From: CAZNQW01 sp964575225
GTDB lineage: Bacteria > Chloroflexota > Anaerolineae > JAAYZQ01
Length of the DNA: 8,165 nt
Direction: 5' to 3'
NCBI GenBank assembly: GCA_964575225.1
Contig: CAZNQW010000181.1
Coordinates: 1-8,165, forward strand
Part shown: positions 1 through 7,127 of the stretch, piece by piece
Position numbering within the stretch: the stretch's first letter is position 1
How the letters are laid out: each line of letters begins with the position of its first letter
Program-made: the position numbers and the translations under genes
The notes under the pieces: generated by a model
What the model was told of the DNA's origin: nothing
Database searches by the model: none
What the model saw: only the letters and a program-made list of their open reading frames with translations

Positions 1-802
1 ATACCTGCTCGGTAATGAGCGCGCCGCTGAACAGGTGGGGAATATCCAACATAGCGAGAGTGATCATGGGGATCACAGCGTTCTTGAACCCGTGACGCCA
101 CAAAATGACCCGTTCGGACAAGCCCTTGGAACGGGCTGTACGCATATAGTCTTGCTTGATCACTTCCAGCAGACTGGATCGGAGATAGCGTGTGTACCGG
201 GCCACTGAAACGAGGGACAAGACTGTGGCCGGCAAAATCAGATGGCGTATCATTTGTAGAAAGGAAGGTTCTTCACGAATGGGATACATACCGGCAGCGG
301 GCAAGTAGGGTAATCCCCATTCGCGGAACTTGACCGCAAAGATGATAATGAGCATCAGGCCAAACCAAAAACTCGGCATGGAATAGCCAAAGAACGAGAC
401 GGCTGTCACGGCATAATCTCCAGCAGAGTATTGGTGTGTGGCGCTATAGATGCCCAAAACCAGCGAGATGAGCAGGGTCATGACAAAGGAAGTGACCATC
501 AGGATGGCCGTGTTGCCCAGGCGCTGAACGATCATATCCAAGACGTTTTGATGGGTCAGGAACGATTGTCCCCAATCGCCGGTTACCGCTTTCCCCAACC
601 AGTAAAAGTACTGAATATACACCGGCTTGTCAAAACCATACGCCTTTTCCAACCGCTCGATGTCGGTGGCAGACAGGTTGGGATTGGATATATACACGGC
701 CATCGGATCGCCGGATGCTTGCACAAGGAAAAAGGCGACCAGTGAGATGCCCAGTAGCACAGGAATCGAAATGATCAGCCTTCGGATGATGAAGCGAGCC
801 AT
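1..802 (-). CDS. ABC peptide transporter permease, DppB/OppB family (partial, C-terminus beyond window)
   Basis: Inner-membrane permease subunit of a dipeptide/oligopeptide importer, one of the two channel-forming subunits. The reading frame is open from an ATG at 802 to the window edge, giving 267 residues; the family usually has about 305-340, so roughly the last 40-70 are missing. The N-terminus (MARFIIRRLI) leads into a first membrane segment at about residues 8-27, followed by a periplasmic stretch with the family-typical YGFDKPVYIQY (about 55-65) and GDWGQS (75-80). Further hydrophobic segments lie near 97-118, 133-157 and 188-201. The EAA loop that contacts the ATPase is clear at about 218-237 (DYMRTARSKGLSE). 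AGGAGG at 808-813 sits 5 nt before the ATG and supports this start. It follows the binding-protein gene on the same strand after 107 nt. Family assignment is firm; the exact peptide substrate cannot be read from the sequence, so no gene symbol is given. Confidence 0.93.
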   Translation of the reverse strand, partial: MARFIIRRLIISIPVLLGISLVAFFLVQASGDPMAVYISNPNLSATDIERLEKAYGFDKPVYIQYFYWLGKAVTGDWGQSFLTHQNVLDMIVQRLGNTAILMVTSFVMTLLISLVLGIYSATHQYSAGDYAVTAVSFFGYSMPSFWFGLMLIIIFAVKFREWGLPYLPAAGMYPIREEPSFLQMIRHLILPATVLSLVSVARYTRYLRSSLLEVIKQDYMRTARSKGLSERVILWRHGFKNAVIPMITLAMLDIPHLFSGALITEQV

Positions 803-843
803 AACGTCCTCCTCAGTCGGAGATGGGAAAACCCGTGAGGGAT

Positions 844-882
844 ACTGTGGCGCCCCGCAATTTCCGGGCGAGGCGCCACAGT
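844..882 (-). promoter_or_regulatory. Strong intercistronic hairpin between binding-protein and permease genes
   Basis: Perfect 11-bp inverted repeat: ACTGTGGCGCC at 844-854 matches the reverse complement at 872-882, around a 17-nt centre in which CCG/CGG can pair further. It begins 27 nt after the binding-protein stop and ends about 30 nt before the permease ribosome-binding site. On the transcribed strand it is followed by ATCCCTCACGGG, not a run of T, so it does not look like a classical intrinsic terminator. In many importers a hairpin at this place stabilises the binding-protein message or partly stops transcription, so that more binding protein than permease is made. That role is inferred here from position and structure. 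Confidence 0.7.
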
Positions 883-909
883 TCCAGGTTTCAGCTTGCG
901 CGTGTCAGA

Positions 910-2691
910 CTATTCGATGACGTACCAGTCTGTGTAGTTCCAGGTCCAGCTCCCGAACACGGTCGGGTTGAATCCGCCGATTCGCTCGTTAGCGGCATAA
1001 ACGTCCAGCCGGTCGTAGACATACAGCGCGACCAGGTCGTCATAGATGAGCTTCTGGGCCTCTTTGATGCAGGCCACGCGCTTTTCGCCATCCAGCTCGT
1101 TGACGGCACACTGAAGGGCCGCGTCGGCTTTCTCATCACAGTACCCCCAGGCGTTGCTGCCGGCCGGGTTGGTCTCGCAGTCCTTGACGGCCGCGCACAA
1201 GAAAAAGTCCGACCATTCCTGGGCCAGGTCGATGCTGGCTGGCTTGTTGGTAAAGCCCATGATGTCAAAGTTGCCCGTGCCAAAGACGCCACTGTCGGCG
1301 CAACCCCCGAACAGTGTGGCAGCGGGGTGGTTCTCGATCTGCATGTCGATGCCGATGTCCTTCATGTTCTGCTGGAAAAAGACCTGCAAGTTCTCGCGAA
1401 CCTGGTTGCCGGAGGTTGTCGAGTGACCGAACTTGAGCGGAACGCCATCCTTATCGCGGATGCCGTCGCCATCGCTATCCACCCAGCCTGCTTCGTCGAG
1501 CAGCGCCATGGCCGCTTCGGGATCGTAGGGGATGGGCGTCAGTTCTTCGTTGAACCAGGGATGGTTGTCCAGCTCGGTGACGGCCACTTCTCCGTATCCC
1601 TGCAGGATGGAGCTCACCGCTGTAAAGCGGTCCATGCCCATGGCGACTGCCTGGCGAATGCGGATATCGCTAAAGATGGGATGGGGCTTGCTCAGGTCGT
1701 TGCGATCGCGCAGGTTAAAGTAGTAGCGCTCAATGGAGATACCGGGAACGACAAAGGGTTCCACGCCATCCATCTTGAGCACTTCGGCGATCTGGAGTTC
1801 GCGCAGGTCATAGGCAATATCCACGTCGCCCGTGCGCAAGAGGGCGATCAGGGTGTTCATGTCAGGCACGAACTTGAAGATGATCTTTTCCACCTTGGGC
1901 GGGACCAGGGCATCCGGATTGGCGACGACCGTGATGTGATCGCCGGGGATCCATTCCTGGAAGATAAAGGCGCCATTGCCGATGGGGTTGCGGGCAAAAT
2001 CGCTGTTACCCGGATCGGCCACGCCCTCCAGGGCGTGCTTGGGCAGCACGGGAAAGGTCAGGGCTGCCGCAACAAAGGGAACGTAGGGTTTTTCAAAGGT
2101 GATGATGGCGGTCAGTTCGTCGGGTGTGTCGACCGACTTGATCTGATCCCAACCGGCCGATGTCTGGGACATGGTGGCTGGATCAACCACAAACTCCCAT
2201 GTGAACTTGAAATCGGCCGAGGTCACAGGCTCGCCGTCGTGCCACTTGACGCCGTCCTTGAACTTGAGGGTGATCACTGTGCCGTCCTCGGAGATGCCGC
2301 CATTGGCGACGGTGGGCACTTCGACCAGAAGCTCGGGGATCAGCTCATCGTTCACATCCAGGGCGACAGGCGCATAGTACATGGAGTCGTTGATGTCGTT
2401 GGCATGGGCATCGTAGAAAATGTTCCAGATCAAACCCATGGGCTCTTGCCAGACGCCGACCACAACGGTACCAGAGGCGACCTGGGGCGCGGGGGTGGCG
2501 GTGACCACCTTCTCGACCTCTTGGGGCGTGCCGGCGACGATCACCGTCTCCACGACCTTGACTTCCTTTTCGACCTCTACCTCGACCGTCTGAACGACGG
2601 TCTGGGGTGCAGGTGTGGCGCCGCAGGCTGACAGGATCAGCATGGTGACCATCAACAGGGCCATTAGAATGCTCAGGCGTTTGTAACTCAT
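910..2691 (-). CDS. Family-5 peptide-binding lipoprotein of an ABC transporter
   Basis: Extracytoplasmic substrate receptor of a peptide importer, 593 residues. Residues 1-22 form a lipoprotein signal (basic MSYKR, hydrophobic core, lipobox LSAC) with the lipidated cysteine at 23. A Val/Glu-rich linker (about 31-63, ending TATPAP) tethers the domain to the membrane. The SBP_bac_5 fold follows: the family signature region at 139-170 (TLKFKDGVKWHDGEPVTSADF), PIGNGAF at 236-242, the RIRQAVAMGMDR helix at 344-355, and a DSDGDGIRD loop at 405-413 resembling a calcium-binding loop. Six cysteines (464, 499, 505, 518, 528, 541) all lie in the C-terminal part and could form disulfides. The ATG at 2691 is chosen because GGGGAGG lies 5 nt upstream; an in-frame TTG one codon earlier would be too close to it. 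The permease follows downstream. The binding fold is certain; peptides are the likeliest ligand from the neighbouring peptidases, though the family also binds nickel and sugars. Confidence 0.95.
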   Translation of the reverse strand: MSYKRLSILMALLMVTMLILSACGATPAPQTVVQTVEVEVEKEVKVVETVIVAGTPQEVEKVVTATPAPQVASGTVVVGVWQEPMGLIWNIFYDAHANDINDSMYYAPVALDVNDELIPELLVEVPTVANGGISEDGTVITLKFKDGVKWHDGEPVTSADFKFTWEFVVDPATMSQTSAGWDQIKSVDTPDELTAIITFEKPYVPFVAAALTFPVLPKHALEGVADPGNSDFARNPIGNGAFIFQEWIPGDHITVVANPDALVPPKVEKIIFKFVPDMNTLIALLRTGDVDIAYDLRELQIAEVLKMDGVEPFVVPGISIERYYFNLRDRNDLSKPHPIFSDIRIRQAVAMGMDRFTAVSSILQGYGEVAVTELDNHPWFNEELTPIPYDPEAAMALLDEAGWVDSDGDGIRDKDGVPLKFGHSTTSGNQVRENLQVFFQQNMKDIGIDMQIENHPAATLFGGCADSGVFGTGNFDIMGFTNKPASIDLAQEWSDFFLCAAVKDCETNPAGSNAWGYCDEKADAALQCAVNELDGEKRVACIKEAQKLIYDDLVALYVYDRLDVYAANERIGGFNPTVFGSWTWNYTDWYVIE

Positions 2692-2831
2692 CAAATCCTC
2701 CCCTTTTTTATGTGGATCTTGGTACTGCTACGGTTCTGCTGATTGTTTCGCACAACGACCATCAAAACAGCAACCACCCCCCTTCCTATAGGCGGGCATC
2801 AATTTGGATAGCTATGTGAACCCGCAGTGAT
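2692..2831 (-). other. 140-nt leader between the intact M32 gene and the binding-protein gene
   Basis: Non-coding gap, the widest in the cluster. It contains the binding-protein ribosome-binding site. I looked for a sigma-70-like promoter on the minus strand and found no convincing -35/-10 pair at normal spacing. An imperfect inverted repeat (GGTTGCTG against CAGCAGAACC, about 2732-2775) could form a weak stem, and an A-run lies next to the ribosome-binding site. A separate promoter for the transporter genes is plausible given the size of the gap, but the sequence does not prove it. Confidence 0.4.
2697..2703 (-). promoter_or_regulatory. Ribosome-binding site that sets the binding-protein start
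   Basis: GGGGAGG on the minus strand, ending 5 nt before the ATG at 2691. The in-frame TTG immediately upstream (2694-2692) would have only 2 nt of spacing, so the ATG is the better start. Confidence 0.7.
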
Positions 2832-4346
2832 TCATGCCTGGATATCGTACAGGGCCCCATATTTCTCGCCAAGGTAGCGCACATAGGGTTCGATGCGCAG
2901 CGGGCCGCCCGTAACACGTTGCACCAGTTCCGGTGCGCTGAACTTGCGCCCGTGCCGGTAGATGTTTTCCCTGAGCCAGCCCAGCAGCGCCCCGAACTCG
3001 CCTCGTTCGATTTCGGTGGGGATTTCGGGGTGAGCCTGCAAAGCGGCCTCATAGAATTGAGCGCTCATGATGTTGCCCAGGGTATAGCCCAGATAACCTG
3101 CTCCCAAAAAGTAGCCAAACCAGTGCATATCCTGCATGACGCCGTCGCGGTCGTCGGGCGGCGAGATGCCCAGGTCGGCTTTGAAACGGGCGTTGTAGGC
3201 GTCAGGGGCATCCGCTGCCTTCAGGCGACCGGCCAATAGGTCCTGCTCCAGGTCAAAGCGCAGCATGACGTGCAGGTTGTAGGTGACCTCGTCGGCCTCG
3301 ACGCGAATGAGGGACGGCTGAACTTTGTTGATAGCCCGATAGAAGGCATCCAACGATACTTGACCCAGTTGGTCGGGGAAAAAGGCCTGCAGCCGCGGGT
3401 AAAAGAATCGCCAAAAGCCCTGGCTGCGACCCACCAGGTTTTCCCATAGGCGCGATTGGCTCTCGTGCACGCCCGCCGAGGTGCCGCCCATCAGCGGCGA
3501 GGCCTCAAGGGCCGAGTCGCTGCCTTGCTCGTACAAGGCGTGTCCCGCCTCGTGGAGCGAGGCAAAGAGGGCCGATCGCAGGTTGTTCTGGCGAACTCGG
3601 GTGGTGATGCGCACGTCGCCAATGGAAAAGGTCGTGGTGAAAGGATGGTGGGTCAGGTCCTCGCGTCCCCGGGTCAGGTCGTACCCCAGGCGCTCCACGG
3701 CTTCCATCCCAAAGGCCAGTTGTTGGTCCGCGTCAAAGTGCTGGTATAGGAAAGAATCGTCGACCGCGGGCCGGGCAGCGATGGCTTGAGCCAGGGGCAC
3801 CAACTCCCGGCGCAGCTCACCAAAGATGCGGCTCACCTCGTCTGACGTCATCCCTTCCTGGGCGAAATAGTCGATGAGCGGATCGGCCGCGCTTTGGTAG
3901 CCGGGAAAGTGGTCGGCAAATTGCTGCGTCAGGTCCACCATTTTTTCCAGGTAGGGCTGCACAGCGGCCCAGTCGTTGGCCGGGCGGGCGTGGGCCCATA
4001 CCTGAGTCGAGAGGGCCATGTGGCCGCGATAGTCGGCCATGAACGACGGAGGCACGCGGATTGCCCGCTCATAGTCGTCGCGGGTGACACGGATCAAGCT
4101 GGCCTCGTCCGAGTCATAGTCCAAGCCGGCAACCTGGGGAGCTAGCGCATCCAGCAGCCGGCCGATGGCCGGATCGGTGAACGCTTCGTGGGCCAGCTGC
4201 CCCAGCGTACGTACCTGGCGGGCGCGCGCATCGGCGCCGCCGGACGGCATGTAGGTGACTTGGTCCCATTCCAAAACGGCCGAAGCAGACCGCAGGTCAT
4301 AGACGGTCTTTAAGCGCTCGACGAGTTCACGATATGCAGAGTTCAT
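2832..4346 (-). CDS. M32 family metallocarboxypeptidase (thermostable carboxypeptidase 1 type), intact
   Basis: Cytoplasmic zinc carboxypeptidase that removes C-terminal amino acids from peptides; 504 residues, the normal family length. The motifs described for M32 enzymes are all present: DVRIT at 244-248, zinc site HEAGH at 265-269, HESQ at 294-297 with Glu295 as the third zinc ligand (30 residues after His265), IRVEAD at 347-352, and GVMQDMHW at 402-409. The GYTLGNIMSAQ stretch (420-430) is also typical. The ATG at 4346 follows AAGGACGAA, whose AAGGA lies 10 nt upstream, a rather long spacing. It starts 50 nt after the M24 peptidase gene. A second, nonsense-disrupted copy of the same family lies on the other side of the M24 gene; the two are collinear and about half identical by eye, so they are old duplicates or independently acquired paralogues rather than a recent copy. 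Likely role: finishing breakdown of imported peptides. Confidence 0.96.
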   Translation of the reverse strand: MNSAYRELVERLKTVYDLRSASAVLEWDQVTYMPSGGADARARQVRTLGQLAHEAFTDPAIGRLLDALAPQVAGLDYDSDEASLIRVTRDDYERAIRVPPSFMADYRGHMALSTQVWAHARPANDWAAVQPYLEKMVDLTQQFADHFPGYQSAADPLIDYFAQEGMTSDEVSRIFGELRRELVPLAQAIAARPAVDDSFLYQHFDADQQLAFGMEAVERLGYDLTRGREDLTHHPFTTTFSIGDVRITTRVRQNNLRSALFASLHEAGHALYEQGSDSALEASPLMGGTSAGVHESQSRLWENLVGRSQGFWRFFYPRLQAFFPDQLGQVSLDAFYRAINKVQPSLIRVEADEVTYNLHVMLRFDLEQDLLAGRLKAADAPDAYNARFKADLGISPPDDRDGVMQDMHWFGYFLGAGYLGYTLGNIMSAQFYEAALQAHPEIPTEIERGEFGALLGWLRENIYRHGRKFSAPELVQRVTGGPLRIEPYVRYLGEKYGALYDIQA

Positions 4347-4375
4347 CTTATTTTCGTCCTTTTGTCGGACCGTGT

Positions 4376-4396
4376 GGGGGTGTGATGCACTCCCCC
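4376..4396 (-). promoter_or_regulatory. Small G/C hairpin directly after the M24 gene stop codon
   Basis: On the transcribed strand GGGGG-A-GTG, loop CAT, CAC-A-CCCCC: five G-C pairs, one A/A mismatch, three more pairs and a 3-nt loop. It abuts the TAG stop of the M24 gene and precedes the M32 ribosome-binding site by about 15 nt. No T-run follows, so termination is unlikely. It could protect the upstream message from 3' decay or modulate translation of the next gene. The structure is visible; the function is inferred. Confidence 0.5.
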
Positions 4397-5548
4397 CTAG
4401 CCAACAATAGTCAGCTCGTGGTAGGTGTCGTACAGCGACACGCCACCCTCCTCAGTGACCAGAATCACATCCTCGACCCGGTTGTGATAGCCGTTGGCGA
4501 TGCGAATGCTGGGCTCGACGGTAAAGGTCATGCCGGCTTGCAGTACGGTGTCCTCGACGACATCCAACCAGGGTGGTTCGTGGACGGTGACGCCGATGCC
4601 ATGGCCCAGGCGGTGGGAAAATTCGGGGCCATAGCCGCCCTCCTCCATCACTTTTCGGGCGGCCGCGTTGGCCTGAGCGCCGGTGATCTGACCGGCCTTC
4701 ATAACAGACATGGCCGCCTGCTGGGCGCTGAGGACCAACTCGTGCATGCGCACATACTCGGCCGAGGGTTCGCCGGCAAAGGCCGTGCGCCCAAAGTCAG
4801 AGGCATAGCCGCGGTAGATGCATCCAAAGTCAAAGGTGACCGCATCGCCCGGCTCTAGCCTGCGTTCGGCCTTGCCCAACGACATGGTCGGATCCTTGTC
4901 TGGGTTGGAAAAGAGGACGTTGGTCGGAAAAGAGTTGAAATCGGCTCCCGCCAAGATCATCTGATAGTCGATCTCGCACTCGACCTCCCAGGCCGTCACG
5001 CCCAATTTAAGTAGGGCAATGGCGCTTTCAAAGGCAGAGTCGCAGATCATGCCCGCCTTGCGCATGAGCGCCAACTCCTCGTCGCTTTTGATGGCGCGCA
5101 TGGGGCCGATCAGCTCCAGGCTGCGCACCAGTTCGGCTTGGGGTAGCAACGAGCGAAAGGCCAGCACACTCTCTGCCCAGGCGTGATCCTCCAGGGCGAT
5201 CTTGCCGCCTTTGAGGGAAAAGTTCCCCAGCACCTCGCGCATCACATTCAGGGGCGATTCGGACTCGTCAATGATGCGCACCGAGTCGAACCAAGGCTTG
5301 TCCTGAACCTGGGCCAGGAAATACTCGCTGCCCATGCGCGGAGCGGTGAGTGTCAGGCCGCTGTCCCGCCCGATATAGCCGCCGACGGCCCAGTCGCCGT
5401 AGGCGTTGTGGTCGGTGCGGTAATGATCGCGATGGGGGATGCCTGCCACATAAAACAGGTTCGCCCCCGGGGTGAGGAATAATAGGTCGATGTTCTGCTC
5501 CGCCATGCGGGTACGCAGGGTGTCCAAACGGGTTTCAAAGTCGAGCAT
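4397..5548 (-). CDS. M24 family metallopeptidase (Xaa-Pro dipeptidase / aminopeptidase P type)
   Basis: Predicted cytoplasmic dinuclear-metal peptidase acting on bonds next to proline; 383 residues. Residues about 1-145 are the creatinase/prolidase N-terminal domain (NIDLLFLTPGANLFYVAG at 19-36). The C-terminal 'pita-bread' domain carries all five metal ligands: Asp240 and Asp251 (FDFG, then SDFGRT), His316 (GHGIG), Glu345 (TVEPS) and Glu359 (VEDV). His323 in VHEPP matches the usual second active-site histidine. The ATG at 5548 is supported by GGAGG at 5554-5558, 5 nt upstream. It starts 29 nt after the disrupted M32 gene and is followed by the intact M32 gene, so it is probably translated from the same message. 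Because the fold also covers creatinase and methionine aminopeptidase, the Xaa-Pro assignment rests on the two-domain layout and the peptidase/transporter neighbourhood; dipeptidase and aminopeptidase P activity cannot be told apart here. Confidence 0.93.
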   Translation of the reverse strand: MLDFETRLDTLRTRMAEQNIDLLFLTPGANLFYVAGIPHRDHYRTDHNAYGDWAVGGYIGRDSGLTLTAPRMGSEYFLAQVQDKPWFDSVRIIDESESPLNVMREVLGNFSLKGGKIALEDHAWAESVLAFRSLLPQAELVRSLELIGPMRAIKSDEELALMRKAGMICDSAFESAIALLKLGVTAWEVECEIDYQMILAGADFNSFPTNVLFSNPDKDPTMSLGKAERRLEPGDAVTFDFGCIYRGYASDFGRTAFAGEPSAEYVRMHELVLSAQQAAMSVMKAGQITGAQANAAARKVMEEGGYGPEFSHRLGHGIGVTVHEPPWLDVVEDTVLQAGMTFTVEPSIRIANGYHNRVEDVILVTEEGGVSLYDTYHELTIVG

Positions 5549-5577
5549 TGTGGCCTCCAGATTTGATAGATTGCCGC

Positions 5578-7092
5578 CTAGGCGAAATGTAGGCCGTACA
5601 GCGTCCCGTACTTTTCCTTCAGATAGCGAATATAAGCATCCGCCGTCAGCGGGCTGCCGACGACTCGGTTCACCAGTTCGGGAATGGTGAATTTACGGCC
5701 GTGCGTGTGAATGTGGTCGGTGAGCCAACGCCGCAGCGTAGAGAACTCGCCCCGGGCAATTTCATCCTCCATCTCGGGATGGGCATTGGTCGCCATTTCG
5801 AACCACTGGGCGCTCATCAGGTTGCCCAGCGTAAAGTGCTGGTACAAGCCTCCGATGCGGCCGCAATACCAGTTCATCTCCTGCAGAACGCCGTCACGGT
5901 CGTTGTCCGGCGCGATGCCAAAATTCTCCCGGAAGCGCTCGCGCCAAACTGCGGGCAGGTCGGGAATGGACACGCGCCCGTCCAGCAGGTCCATTTCAAG
6001 CTGGAATCGCATGGCGCAATGCAGGCTGTAAGTTACTTCATCGGCGCCTACGCGGAACAATCCCGGTTGGACCTTGTTGATCGCCCGGAAAAAGGTATCG
6101 GCCGGTACGTCGGCCAATTGCCCGGGAAAGGCTCCTTGGAAGCGCGGGTAGCAAAAATCCTAAAAGGCACGGCTGCGGCCCACCAGGTTCTCCCACAAGC
6201 GCGACTGGCTTTCGTGGACGCCGGCGGTCGCGCCGTGGCCCAGGGGCGTGCCAGATAGCTCGGGGCGGATGTTCTGGCTGTAGATGGCATGGCCCGTCTC
6301 GTGCATAGTCCCAAATAGAGCGCTGACGGCATTGTGCTCGTCCAGGCGTGTGGTGATGCGCACATCGTCGCGGGTGATGGTGGTGCTAATGGGATGACCG
6401 GACAAATCCTGGCGACCGCGGCTCAAATCGTAGCCAAATCGATGGGCGATTTCGAGCCCAAAGGCAAGCTGTTGATCGCCTGGGTATCGCTGGAGCAGGA
6501 AGGAATCGTCGGGCAACGACTGGGCAGCGATAGCCGCCACCATCGGCACCAGGTGGGTCCGTAACGTGCCGAAAAGCTCTGATAGATAGGCGCCGGTTAT
6601 GCCCTCGTCTGAAATGGCGATCAGGGGGTCGATGGGGTGCTCAGCCTCGGGGAAAAAGGCGGCATAGCGATGGCTCAGGTCGAGGGTCCTCTCAAGGTGG
6701 GGCTGCACCCGCACAAAGTCGTCCTCGGCGCGGGCCTGAATCCAGACCTGATAGGTCGTGGCTGCGTTGGCGTCGTACTCGGCCTTGAAAGCGGGCGGGA
6801 TGCGCGTAGCCCGCTCATAGTCGCGGCGGGTGACACGGATCAGGCTGGCTTCGTCCGAATCATACGCCAGGTTGTCTTCGTACGGCTGCAGCTCGTCGAG
6901 CAGGGCGCCGATGGCTAGGTCGGTGAAGGCCTCGTGGGCCAGGCGCTGCAGCACGGCGATCTGCCGGGCGCGGGCCGTGGCCCCACCAGGCGGCATGTAG
7001 CAGCGCTGGTCCCAACCCAACAGCGCCGCGGCGGCTTCCAGGTCGTGGATGTGCAGTAAGTGTGCTCTGAGATTCTGTAGCCGTTCTTGCAT
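5578..7092 (-). pseudogene. M32 family metallocarboxypeptidase interrupted by an in-frame amber codon
   Basis: Second M32 gene, 505 codons including its final TAG, essentially the same length as the intact paralogue. TAG at 6162-6160 (codon 311) replaces a Trp codon: the paralogue reads GFWRFFYP at 310-317, this copy AF-stop-DFCYP. The frame continues unchanged to 5578 and the downstream part still aligns throughout. The upstream part keeps DVRIT (243-247), HETGH (264-268) and HESQ with Glu294. Downstream, two family motifs are altered: FRVGAD (346-351) for IRxxAD, and GVLQEMNW (401-408) for GxxQDxHW. A 310-residue product would hold the zinc ligands but lose the C-terminal third, so it is unlikely to be active. 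The ATG at 7092 is preceded by the same AAGGACGAA leader as the intact copy and lies 35 nt after the flavoenzyme gene. A nonsense mutation is the simplest reading; assembly error or readthrough remain possible. Confidence 0.85.
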
Positions 7093-7127
7093 TGTGTGTT
7101 CGTCCTTGAAGCAGCGAATGACGGTTG

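Noticed and set aside
844..882. Rho-independent terminator after the binding-protein gene
   Set aside because: The stem is strong, but the sequence after it on the transcribed strand is ATCCCTCACGGG, without the required U-tract.
823..2631. Very long plus-strand open frame (about 600 codons) opposite the binding-protein gene
   Set aside because: It is almost exactly antisense to a gene with a lipobox, family signature and good ribosome-binding site. Its translation is a low-complexity Gly/His/Asp/Val-rich string with no recognisable domain, as expected from the opposite strand of a GC-rich gene.
2732..2775. Possible terminator or riboswitch before the binding-protein gene
   Set aside because: The inverted repeat is imperfect and bulged, has no adjoining T-run on the transcribed strand, and matches no riboswitch core that I recognise.
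3894..4858. Several plus-strand open frames of 80-185 codons opposite the peptidase genes (also 5701-6258 and 6637-6918)
   Set aside because: They are mirror frames of conserved M32/M24 coding sequence, with no family motifs and no convincing ribosome-binding sites.
5578..6117. Separate 179-residue gene starting at TTG 6117 for the downstream half of the disrupted M32
   Set aside because: It is in the same frame as the upstream half, lacks the zinc site and has no ribosome-binding site at the TTG. It is better explained as the remainder of one gene.
6160..6162. TAG read as pyrrolysine
   Set aside because: Four genuine terminal stops here are TAG, the aligned residue is Trp rather than a known pyrrolysine position, and the enzyme family is not known to use it.
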